Assembly: GCA_032871835.1 (NCBI GenBank)
Contig: CM065297.1
Span: 93,083,052 to 93,147,051 of the forward strand
From: Dipteronia dyeriana
Taxonomy: Eukaryota > Streptophyta > Magnoliopsida > Sapindales > Sapindaceae
Direction: 5' to 3'
Length of the DNA: 64,000 bases
The notes below the pieces were generated by a model that had not been told where the DNA came from, searched no databases, and saw only the letters and a list, made by a program, of their open reading frames with translations. Both the position numbers and the translations under genes were made by a program. This document shows, in pieces, positions 36,187 to 47,600 of this stretch (position 1 is the stretch's first letter; the number at the start of each line of letters is the position of its first letter).

Positions 36187-36780
36187 TAAGGGGTAGTTTG
36201 GTATTGTTGTTACTTTTATAATAATTACTGTTAGTTGTACTTAAAAAATAATCAACGGTGAAGTTAATTAGCAGATATTTGGTTAATTGTATTTTTAAAA
36301 TTACTGTATAGCTCAAAAATAGTATACATATGTTTGGTAATTTTATTGTAAAAGTGTTGATATTAGATACACTGACTAAAATATATAAGAGTTTTTCATT
36401 TTTTTTCATTAATTATATATATTTAAGTAGAATATTTAAATTGAAAAAAAAATCCATAAAAATAATAAAAAGATTTTATAAATCAAATCAATATTTAAAG
36501 AGAATATTTAATTTTGAGATTAAATAAGATATATAAATTATTTTAACTTGATTTTATAAGGATAATAATGATATTTTAAAAGATGCATTAAATACTGAAA
36601 TAGATTATTTCATAATCACTTTCAAAAAGTAACCCCCCACCTACTTCTCAAAATCACTGTTAAAACCTGTCAGATTATGAATTAATCACTTTTGAAAGTT
36701 TTACCAAACATAAATTTATATTAAGATTATAAAATAATATGATTTTAACTTTTTAAAAGCAATACTGAACTTGCCATAAA
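36187..36780. mobile_element. Foldback/MITE-like element
   Basis: Left TAAGGGGTAGTTTGGTATTG is mirrored by the inverse of the right end (GGCAAGTTCAGTATTGC). Further paired blocks lie inside (AATAATTACTGTTAG against AACAGTGATTTTG). No coding sequence. Boundaries are within a few bases. Confidence 0.5.
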
Positions 36781-37089
36781 TTTTATAATCTATATATATC
36801 ATACTAAAGGTATGTTTGGTATAGCTTTTCAAGTTAAGCTTTTAGAGTAGATCTTTTAGTAATGAAGCTTTCAACAAAATAAGCTTTTGATTGTAAAAAT
36901 TACAAAAATAGTGTTGTATATATATATATATATATAATGAAAGGGTTGTATGGTAGAATATCTAAAATTTATAAAGGGTAATTGAGACAATTTATAAATT
37001 TTAAAAAAGCTAAAAAAAAAAAAGATTGTTAGGAAAACCTAAAATTTGAGCTTCTCTCAGTAGACATAAAATAGCTTTTATAAACTATA

Positions 37090-38100
37090 GTTGAGACAAT
37101 TTATACATTAAAAAGGGTTGAAAAATTATATAGCACATTTTGGGGACTAATTTTTACAATTAACACCACTTTAATAACTCTAGTTTATATAGCACTAAAG
37201 ATGGAATTTGACAAAAATACCCCCGTTCTTTTATTTTTTTTCTCTTATCAGTCCTTTTTTTATTCAAAAACCTCCGTTGATGGAGCTCTGCCATTGATGG
37301 AGCTCAGAGCTCCATCAATAGAGTTTACACCGCTGACCGGTGAGTTGATCTACAAAACCATCGGAAAATCATTCGTCGAGTGTCAATCGTTGTAACTGAA
37401 GTGTTCGTTTTCAGATTCGAGCTGTGTGGAGAGGGAAACGAAGCCAAACTCGAACCACCGTTGAACCTTCATTATCAGATCTATGACAATCCATCATGAA
37501 TCTAACGAAACCGATGGTACCAACGAACTTGGCGTCGTCCGATCTTCTAGATCCAATTATCTCCAGAGTCAACCGGTGTCGTTGTCGGCTCGTCACTTTC
37601 ACCATTGATGGAGGTCTCCATCGCGATGAAGAAGAAGACAAAAACAAGTTTTGATTTTTTTTAAAATAAGTCTCGGATTTTACCAGAAAGTCTCAAATTT
37701 GAAAAATAAGTCTCGAATTTATAAAATAAGTCTCGAAATTTACCTAATATGTCTCGAAATTGTAAATAAGTCTCGAATTTGCGAGAAAAAAAATACAAAG
37801 GAATAACTTATATGGACTTTGATTTTGGACAACGATTTTAGTCTCGAATTTTTCGAATGAAGTGAGAACGAATTGAAAAGAAAAAAATTAAGAGAAAAGT
37901 TTTGTGAGTTGTGAAAGGAAAGGAAGAAGGAGAGAGAAAAATAGAGAAAATAAAAAATAAAAAATAAAAGTAAAAGAATAGATTAGGGTATTTTGGTCTC
38001 ACCACTATTTTGATACTAATAAAACAAGTGTTATTAAAGTAATGATAGTTGCGTAAGTTGAAATTGAAAAAGTGTTATATACCATGGTTTCCCCTATTTA
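37090..38100. repeat. Copy B of the dispersed repeat family (inverted relative to copy A)
   Basis: Contains AAGATGGAATTTGACAAAAATA, a palindromic TGGAGCTC-AGAGCTCCATCA block near 37,280-37,320, and a run of AAGTCTCGAATTT-type phrases at 37,665-37,780. Blocks match copy A (6,230-6,800) in reverse order. The 64-codon frame at 37,201 spans the palindrome and is not a gene. Confidence 0.5.
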
Positions 38101-38165
38101 AAAACAACAGTTTTGATTTTTATTCAACAATAAAAACGAAAGATAAAAATGACAAATGTGGCCAA

Positions 38166-39040
38166 ATAGATTATGATAAAATTGTTTTTAGTCTTGTTTT
38201 ATAATTTAATTGTTTATAACCATCTTTCAATCCCTAGCCAAAATTATAAAAATACCCCATTCATTTAACTGTTTATTTTTTTTCATTTACTCTTCTTCTC
38301 TTCCACAATATCTCTTCTTATCTTCTTTCCTTATTTCCTTCTTTCTCTTCTCTTCCATAACATCACCAGAACATCTTTGCAATACTTTTTTTTATCATTA
38401 TAGTTTATATTACATGGATTTTCAACATTTGATGAAAAATAGTTCCCACAAACACCCAATAGAAAATTAACAAAGATTTTTTTTTTTTAAGAATTACTTT
38501 TTTTTAGAAGATGTGAGTTCCAATTCTTCTTTCTTAGGAGAAAAAAAAAATAAAAGCAAAATTTTGAATAATAATTTCTCTTCAATAATCATGAACAACA
38601 ATTCTTCTTCCAAAAATCAACAACCCTAGATCTGGAACCAGTTCTTCTCACTCTCGATTTAGGGGATCTAGGTTTCAACTTCCAAATCTTCATCTTTTTT
38701 TATTTCTCAATCATCATAATCAATTAAAGAAAAAAATTAAAATAAACAAAGATTTTTTTTTGGGAGATCTGGATCTCAGTTTTCAGAACAAAATATTTTG
38801 TAAAATTCGGAATCAAAGCTTTGTTAAAGTTGAAAATGGAAGAAGAATATAAAGAAAGAAAGAGGAAAGTGAGAGATGTGATGGAAAAGAAGAAGAGTAA
38901 AGGGAAAGAGTTTTTTTTTTTTTTTTTAAATGGTTGCTTATATATTGGGGTATTACGGTAATAGTAGAAAAATTAGGTCATAAACAATTAAAATTTAAAA
39001 GTAGACTATAAACGATTACTCAATGTTTTAAACGGTCAAA
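38166..39040. mobile_element. Foldback element with ~100-bp arms
   Basis: Left arm ATAATTTAATTGTTTATAAC (38,201-38,220) with AAAAATACCCCA (38,250-38,261) is the inverted partner of TTGGGGTATTACGGTAATAG and GTCATAAACAATTAAAATTT (38,945-38,996). The interior is non-coding; it includes a long T run. Confidence 0.6.
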
Positions 39041-39212
39041 AATGAACTTTTTCCATGATAAAAAAAACTTTCAAAAAAGTTTATAGTATTAAAAATGTAT
39101 TTTTAACCTTTACAAAAATTATGTCAAACACACGATATGCCACTTTTATAAATCAGAGATGTTTTTGAAATGTTTAAAAATAGATTCATAAAGCATAATT
39201 ATTATGTATTTA

Positions 39213-40984
39213 GGGGTATTATCAATTTAGTCCCTATCTTTTGGGGAAAGATCAATTTTTTAACCGTTTTACTTTTTTTATGATATTTGATCTCTCACTT
39301 TTTATAAATACATCAATATAGCCCATTTATTGGTCAACAGTCAGTTAAACTTAACACTTGTACGGATATTTTTGTCTTTATATAAAACTTACCATGTGTC
39401 ACAAAAAATAGAAATGAAAACAAATCATTATTTTATTTATCACAAATAAAATAAATATATAATTATAAAATAAAAGAAAAAAATTAAAAAGAAAAAAAGA
39501 GAATTAAATATTTATATTTACAATTAAAAAAATTAATAAAACCAATTTCTCAACAACAAAAAAATCCAGAAACTATCTATTCAAATTTTTTTCCCCAACA
39601 CCATTCATCAAACCCAAAATTTTAAAAATGGCCATGAATTTAAAAAAAAAATACAAATTCTTTTTAAAAATACAAATTCTTCCATTCATTTTCTTACGTA
39701 ATCTCCAAATTGAAACAACCATCAAATCCATCCTCCACACAAAATTTCCAGATTTTTTTTTTAACTCAAAATTCCTAGATTTATTTTAACTCAAAATTTC
39801 CTAAATTTTTAAACTCAAAATTTCCATATTTTGTTACCATCATCTTCTCTCACTTCATCGTTCATCCTCCAAAATCCAACATATTTTCATATTTATCAAA
39901 CATAATCATCAAGCCACAAACAAAAAATTTATCTTCAACCGCAATTATTATTTTTTTCTTACACTATCTCGGTCTCCAAACACAAACAATTCCACAAACA
40001 AATAAATTAATTCCAAAAACTAGAAATTAATTCACCAATTCACCATCACCGAACCCAACCCAATAACCAACAGCTTCACAACCAAACCCAATCACAACAT
40101 ATTCAACAACCAAAACGACCAAAATCCATAAACCACCACCACCATCACACAATCTCACCAACGCCCCACCCAAACCACCAAAATCAAGAAACCACCACCA
40201 TCCCACAACCCAATAACACCCAAATCTATGTTAAAGGAAAACAAATGGAGAAGAGAATGAGAAAAAGAATGAAAAAGACAATCGACGACGAGAGAAGGTT
40301 GATCGAACACCGACCTCCTCATTTGGAAGGAGATAGAGTGTCGATCTCCGCGTCTGAGAGGAGATCGGATGTCAATCTTCTTGTTTGGATGACGATCAAT
40401 GGATTCGTCGGAGGGTGGCGGTTAGGGTGATTGGTAGAGAATTAGAAAATGGTGATTGGTGGAGAAGAATATCTCTTTAATGATGGTAAAGTTACAAACT
40501 TTCTGGAAAATAATTAAATTGGTGAGAAAGTTGAAAGAAAACCCAATCGACGGTGGAAAGTGTTTTACAAAATGAAGTTGCTGCCCCTAAACAATTAGTT
40601 TATGGTAAAGTTGAGAATTTAATGGAAATGTTCATGTTCAATTTATGAATGAGATTTTTTTTCATTTTCTTTCAATGTTTCTTTTTTCATTTTTATTTAA
40701 TTTTTTATGATATATTTTAATTTTTAACAAAATTTTCTTCTTTTTTTCTAAGAAGAAAAACTAAAATGTTTTATTTTATTTTGATTTTTAAAAGGAAATA
40801 ATTTGTCACGGGTAAAGACATCATTTTTACTCTTCTATAACCTTTGACCATTAAAATTTTGGTCAAATAGACCTATTTGATATATTTTTTAAAATAAGAA
40901 ACCATGGATTGGAAAAAAAAGTAAACATGTTTAAAATTTTTTTGATGTTTCTCTAAAATTCAGGGACTGAATTGATAACACCCC
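39213..40984. mobile_element. Long-TIR (Mutator-like/foldback) non-autonomous element, ~1.77 kb
   Basis: Left end GGGGTATTATCAATTTAGTC and on through ATCAATATAGCCCATTTATT is mirrored over about 200 bp at the right end (inverse of CTGAATTGATAACACCCC). Flanks GTATTTA and GTGTTTA could be a diverged target duplication. A related left end is at 54,362. The interior contains a CA/CCA-rich stretch (40,050-40,200) and a 61-codon frame (40,245-40,430) that I do not recognise. No transposase is present. Confidence 0.65.
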
Positions 40985-40999
40985 GTGTTTATTATGGTA

Positions 41000-42420
41000 A
41001 CATGGGTCATGGGTAGTGTTTGTATTTGTATATGAAGTTATAATAGATTTAATTACAATTAATTAAGGCATCTTGACATTTGGTGAATATGTAAATAGAC
41101 TGAAAGTTTGGCGCATTAACACATTTTAAATGTGATGTGATAGTTGCTGACGGCTTTAAGTGCCAACTGAAGATTACAATTTTACCCTTTAAAATTACAG
41201 TAACTCTTTAAGAAGAATGCATTTAATTTTTGTACCATTTAGAAGCTTTATGACGGTTTCTCGTGATCGTTATTCGTGAGTCAGGGTTTGGGTTGATGAT
41301 GAGGGTGTTAGGGATAATTAGCCTCGATCTAGATTAGGGTTTAGAAATTAAATGATATTTTTTTGAGAGAGTATTTTGATATATTTAAATGATATATATT
41401 ATGGTGAACGGATAAAAATACTTTTAATAGTTGTTTTATATCAGATTTCTTTCATTCATTTGACAGTAACATAGTTGTGAAGTAGAGAGAGAAAGTCTCA
41501 TTGAAACCCAGACAATCATTCGAATGATGATAGAGTGACGCTATATGAATGTATTTAGGGGTCGAGCTTCCCATCGAGCTTGCGGAGTTTTTATTATTTT
41601 ATCTATTGTGTGTTGATAAAGATGAATATCTAGGTTTTTAAAACTTGTTAAGACATTTTTGATTTTTTTTTTAAACTAAAGTTGAGTTATTTTGAAACAC
41701 GTCAGCTCCGAGTTTTTTTCTCAAAGTTCCGAGTTTTTTTTTTCTTAAAGCTCCGAGTTTTTTTTTTTTCAAAGCTCCGAACTTTTTTGAAACACGTCCT
41801 AGCTTTTTGTTTAGGACAATTATGTTTGTTTAATTTTGAATCTCCGAGACTTTTTGAAATATGTCCGAGCTTTTTTAAACCAAATCCGAGACTTTTTGAA
41901 ACTTGTCCGAGCTTTTTCTTGAGGAATATTAGGTTTGTTAAACTTTGTAGTTTTGAGTTTTTTTTTAAAGCTCCGAGATTTTTTTTCAAAGATCCGAGTT
42001 TTTTTTTCAAAACTTCGAGTTTTTTTTTCTTTCAAAGCTTCGATTTTTCTTAAACTGTGTCCAAGACTTTTTCAAAGCTCTGACATTTTTAAAACTGCCC
42101 GAGACTTTTTTTTCAATGGTTTGTGCTTTTTAAAACAGTGTCCAAACCTTTTTCTTTCAATGCCCGATACTTTTTATTTACTTTCAGAGACTTCTACAGT
42201 ATATTGTGCTGAAACACGTCGACTTTCAGACAAATTGTAGATCGATTTTCATACAAGTTTTTTGGAGAGAGAGAAAATAGTTATTGTTTTCAATGATTAA
42301 AGTGTGGAGAATGAAGTACAAAGAGAATTAAAAATTGATCATTTAAGGGCAATATGGGTAGTTTACCATAATGTGTGCTTTTTAAACTTAACTTATTAAA
42401 CCGGTGACATCGCTGCAAGT
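41000..42420. repeat. Copy C of the dispersed repeat family, with a TCCGAG(TTTTTTTT) array
   Basis: At 41,695-42,165 a degenerate tandem array has units of ~25-35 bp built on CTCCGAGTTTTTTTTTCAAAG. Several clearly open frames on both strands across it are by-products of the low-complexity unit. The outer parts carry GTGCTTTTTAAACTTAACTTATTAAA (42,378), shared with copy A. Confidence 0.55.
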
Positions 42421-42690
42421 CACAAAAAAAAGGTGATATTTCTGACAATTTCTACATTCGAATTATCACTATCAAAATAGTTATTAGATGGAGAATTATT
42501 TTCAAAATAATTATTTTTAGTAAACAATGTTACACTAATATCCATTCAATTCAATTCCGTCAAATGAGTGGCATTTTAGTAAATAAGGGGATGGTATTAA
42601 TTTGTTTTAGATGTTTTTTGGAAATCAATTTTTTCTTTTATTTTTAAAAATAAATAATTATATTTATTGTGTATATATATACGTATAGCA

Positions 42691-43043
42691 TAGACATGCC
42701 CACGGTTCCGGTCGGTTTCGGTTTCGGTTTCGGTTTCGGTTCCGCCGGTTCCTGTGGTTCGGTTCTTTTTTTTTTTGTTTTTTTGTTTTTTTTTGTTTTT
42801 TACATTTTTGCTTAAGAAAATTTAAAAAAAATAAAAAAATAAAAAATTGGAACTGGCGGTTCCAGAACCGGAACCGAACCGCCGGTTCTTGGCCGGTTTT
42901 TTTAGGAGATGAACTGAAACCGAACCTTTGCCCCCACGGTTCCGGTTTCACGGTTACGGTTTCACGGTATCGGTTACTGTTCATTTCACACGGTTACGGT
43001 TCGGTTCGGTTCCACAGTTCGAACCGAACCGTGGTCATGTCGA
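42691..43043. mobile_element. hAT-type MITE, 353 bp, perfect 8-bp TSD
   Basis: Flanked by GTATAGCA at 42,683-42,690 and 43,044-43,051. Termini TAGACATGCCCACGGTTC and the inverse TCGACATGACCACGGTTC form the inverted repeat. Inside are arrays of GGTTTC and GGTTCGGTTC on both sides, giving a foldback with a T/A-rich loop. There is no transposase. A short related stretch sits at 63,325-63,350. Confidence 0.88.
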
Positions 43044-43051
43044 GTATAGCA

Positions 43052-43241
43052 TATCTTAAACAAACACACTTATTATATATATATATTTGAGAAGATTAAT
43101 ACTACAAAATCTAAATTTTAAATTTTCTAAAAAAAATGAGATAAGTTGAAAAGAAATATATATATATTCTTTTTTAGAAGATTAAAGCTATAAAATCTAA
43201 AAATTTTAAAAAATATATTTGAGATAAGGTGAAAAGAAAAA

Positions 43242-43282
<41 letters not shown>

Positions 43283-43690
43283 AGATATGTTATATGTATT
43301 GCCCTTTCAATTATTAAGCCCATGATAAATCTAACTATATATTTGGAATTTCAGTAAATGCAAAAGATGGGTGTGGTATAATGGTATTACAAAAGATTGC
43401 ATTATGTTATTACAATTAATACCATCAAAATTGGCCAATTTATTATCACTTCCTACAAAATTTAGCACTACTTAAACTTAAGGTGTTATTAATAGCAAAG
43501 TTAGATTAATGAGTGTCATAAAGTTATATATTGAGACTAAAACATTTTCACTGCCACACAACAGCCCGTAGATATATAATTTTAAATAAATAAATCATAT
43601 TTATTCTGTATTTTTTTTTTAAATAAATCTAATTTTTTCGTTTAAATTTTCAATACAGTCCTAAGTCCTGACATTCTCCTTGAGAATATA
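43052..43690. other. AT-rich intergenic with TA microsatellite (43250-43280)
   Basis: No gene. An alternating TA tract and duplicated ATTAAAGCTATAAAATCTAA-like phrases (43,090-43,240) are seen. Confidence 0.5.
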
Positions 43691-44280
43691 AACAGGTAAA
43701 TACATTTAGATCACCTAAATTTTGACATAATTGATAAATGCACTTAAATAGTAAGTTTGCATTTCTCTGCTAAGATCTCCTTAGTTTTTTAAAAATGATT
43801 TCGATCGACAAATATAAAGATCAAATTGCCCATAGTAAAGGCTATTCCAAATAATTAAACTTTTAAAAACAGATTTTTATTAAAAGAAAGATTTTTATTA
43901 AAAGAAAGATTTTTTTTTTAAAAGAAAATAATTTAAATTTAAATTTATTTTATCTTTCCATTTATAAATTATTTGTACGTAGTCTTTATCTTTCATTATT
44001 AAATTGAGTAATGACATACAATCCAAATTATAACCCAAACGATATGACAAGTGAGTTGTTATCACCACACACAACATGAGATTTTTCTAAACTTGCCACA
44101 TTATTTGAGTAAAAATTTAGACTAAATTTTTGGGTTGTCTAGCATTAGAGTTTTAATTTTTAATACTTTTAACTTAATAGTAATTTTGTCTTTTTATCAG
44201 TAAATTTGAAGAGTTGGAGTAGATAAGCGTATTTATTGCAAACTTGAGGGACTGAGTGTATTTAGTGCTCCTAGTGTAAA
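43690..44280. mobile_element. Possible MITE upstream of UVR8
   Basis: Left AAATACATTTAGATCACCTA plus GATAAATGCACTTA is an imperfect inverted match of the right end (inverse of TATTTAGTGCTCC and GACTGAGTGTATTTAGTGC). It ends about 190 bp before the UVR8 TATA box. Identity between the arms is modest. Confidence 0.45.
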
Positions 44281-44467
44281 AGGAAGAGAGTGTGTGGTGG
44301 AGATTGGAGAAGGCGCGACGAAACCCAACATACGAACATCGGGGTCCCTACAGCTATCAATGCCCGCTAATTTTGGACTACCTGCTCTCTGCTCTCTGTT
44401 CTCTGCTCTCATATCATATCTACTAGTCTCTTCATCTCTGCTGATGCACATGTGCTTTCTGTATCGC

Positions 44468-44474
44468 TATAAAA
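44468..44474 (+). promoter_or_regulatory. UVR8: TATA box of UVR8
   Basis: TATAAAA in the context GCTATAAAACCCC, 137 bp upstream of the ATG. It is followed by a CT-rich leader (44,511-44,535) typical of plant 5' UTRs and by an ACGT element (TCACGTCACC, 44,491-44,500) near the expected start site. Confidence 0.7.
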
Positions 44475-44604
44475 CCCCTCTCCCCCACTCTCACGTCACC
44501 ATTTATTACCATCTGTCTTCTTCTTCTCCTTCTTTTTTGGACTATTACCACCACTTTGAAAAACCAGCAAAAAATATCAAAAACCTTTTGCTGTTGATCA
44601 AACA

Positions 44605-47600
44605 ATGGCGGCGGAGGTCACTATGTCTGCCACTGATGTCACTCCTCCCTTTCGTCGTGTTCTTCTCATCTCTGCTGGGGCTAGTCACTCTGTTGCTCTT
44701 CTCTGTATTATGCTCCTCCTTTTCTCTAATCTCTGTTTTTTCTTAATGCATTATCAATTGTTTTGGTTTTAACGTTTTGGTTTTTTTTTTATGCTACTAA
44801 TTGTTAGCATCAAATGGAACATACCCAGATGACCAGATCTTTGTTCATTTGCATTTATTGTGCCATCTGTGTATTACAATCTCAGTTTGTGTATTTACAG
44901 AGTTTAATGATGACATTCTTCTTTGTTCATGAACTTGTAATGCAAATAACTTTTGAGCTATATGATTCCATTACTGCTTTCATTTGAGTTTTTTGAGAAA
45001 TGATGATGTACTTTGTAATTTACAGCTGGAAACATAGTTTGCTCTTGGGGAAGAGGTGAGGATGGTCAATTAGGTCATGGTGATTCTGATGATAGACTTT
45101 CTCCTACTCAATTGAGTGCATTGGATGGCCATGAAATTGTATCTGTTACCTGTGGGGCTGATCACACAACCGCGTATTCTGTGTCACGTACGGAAGTTTA
45201 TAGCTGGGGATGGTTTGTTCTCTATCTTTATGTTCAGTTTTTTAAACATCTTATACAACAGCAAGTCCCATTTTACCATAGGGGGTCTTTAGTTTCTGAT
45301 ATTAAAAACCTGGCTTTTAAGTAATGTTACGATGGATCTCACTTTTTTCTTTTTTACCTCAATGTTCTAAAAATTTGAGCAATTTGTATGTTCTTGTGAG
45401 GATCTGAGATTTTTCCTACATGATCACGTATTTATACAGTGTTTTAAGATTTTATATTTTCTTAACAAACTTTCCAGGGGTGATTTTGGGAGGTTGGGGC
45501 ATGGCAATTCTAGTGACTTGTTCACTCCCCAGCCAATTAAAGCATTACAAGGCTTGAGGATAAAACAAATTGCTTGTGGAGACAGTCATTGTTTAGCAGT
45601 GACTATGGAAGGAGAGGTGCAGAGGTAAAGAAATCTTCCACAAAGTTATTCCTCTCTGTGATTGATTGGTGATGTTTTTGTTTTATAAATTGCGTGGTCA
45701 TCATAATTACAACTTTGTTACTTTGATGTATAGGATTTTAATTTAAAAACTTTTGTTTCACAATCAAATGAAGAATCTTACACAATTTTAATATCACTTT
45801 TGTGGTTCTCTCATCAAAATACACCACTGTGGCCCGTGGGGTGATCCTTACTTTGTAAATGGTTAACATGAATAATAATTACCTTGAAAATGTTTAATAG
45901 TTTTTTATACTTGTGCTCTTTGAACAAACACTATGCTCCTCATGGTTGAAATAATAGAGAGGGTAAAGTTGAGCAAGTGAAGTAACTACCATTTTTAATA
46001 ATAAGATTTCAACTTCTTTATCTTAAAGTACCTTCGGCGATTGTGTATTCAGTTTTTCTAAGCATTTATTTCTTCTTTTTGTACGACACTGTTTTTTAAT
46101 AATTATGTTCTTGTTCAAACTGGCTTACCAGTTGAAGCCTGTTTTGGAGTATGAAATGGAACTTAGTAATATTTATTACCAATGTGTTGATTTAATTTAC
46201 ATGTCAAATATCATGTATCGAAAAAATATTTACTGCTTCCAACCCGATATGCTTACTTATTTCTTATGACAAGAATGTTGAATGTTCTAAGTTTGTTTTG
46301 TGTGTTCCCAATTCATTGTGACTGCGGCAGTATTGGTTATACAACTAAAGAAAATGCATTACTGATTACGTTTCTGTCTGTTTTCTATATAAAGCTGGGG
46401 GAGGAATCAAAATGGTCAACTTGGTCTTGGCACCACTGAAGATTCTCTTGTGCCTCAGAAGATTCAAGCCTTTCAGGTGCTGTGGGTTACTTAGTTCTTG
46501 TTATAGACATTCACTTAGATGCTCTGAACTTCCAATAGTTAATATATTGAAAAAAAAAAACGAAAAAAAAAAAACAAAGAAGCCTCTCAATCATGAAATG
46601 AGATCAAATTTGCTTGTTTCTGATTTTTTTTTTCTTTTGTGAAACTTAACAGTATATATGCTTATAAGCATAATATAAGTTTGGTAACATTGAGAAACTA
46701 TGATATGTATAAGTGTATAACTCATCTAATATGTCCTCGTTTGGGAACAACATCAAAGTTCAGTAATTTATGGGTTTCCCAAATAGTGGAAAAACTTCTA
46801 GGTTTATATGTATATTAATGTTTTATGAATTTTGCACTATTTATCCCCTAACCCACACATTCAGTAATTTATGGGTTTCCTAAATAGTGGAAAAACTTTT
46901 AGGTTTTTATATATAAATGTTTTATGAATTTTGCACTATTTATCCACACACACTGGTGGAAAAGAAGTAGTGCATAGTGTCACATGAAACATTTGCATCA
47001 TAATGTCACATGAAACTTTGCATCATAATTGCACAGAGAAACTCCGCATGAATACTTTATGCACTTACATTTCATCTGTCTCTTGGTAGGGAGTTTCCAT
47101 CAAAATGGTAGCTGCTGGTGCTGAACATACTGTGGCTGTTACAGAAGATGGAGATATCTATGGATGGGGGTGGGGCCGTTATGGAAACTTGGGATTAGGT
47201 GACAGGAATGATCGCTTAGTTCCTGAGAAAGTTGATACTGTTAATGTATGTCTGCAAATTGGTGTCATTTATATAATTAATAATTTCAATTTTCTTTTAT
47301 TAATTTAAATCAGCATCTAATGTTTTGCACTGCATAAACCATTCCATAACAATTAGAATATATATTTTCTTTTCCTGTGTTCAGTATGATATATTATTCT
47401 CATTGTTATGGAATACTAATAGAGTTTCAAAGTTTGTTAATGGAATTAGGATCCTTAGCTATTTATTCGAGATGGAGATGATCAGACAAGCTAGATGGAC
47501 TTGCTAGAATGACACTTTATCAATTGTGTAATGCTCCAAAAAATTCCTTCCATTGAAATGAACATTTCAAAGAACTCTATGTCTGGTGGTTCCAGTGGTT

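Noticed and set aside
41682..42240. Several 70-120-codon frames on both strands with F/K-rich repeats
   Set aside because: By-products of the TCCGAG/T-run tandem array; open in several frames at once, so not coding.
42664..42984. 106-codon frame with an (Asn-Arg)n tract
   Set aside because: Falls across the hAT MITE and reflects its GGTTTC/CGGTTC array.
44294..44746. 150-codon frame overlapping the UVR8 start
   Set aside because: Begins upstream of the TATA box and runs in another frame through exon 1 into intron 1; no family features.
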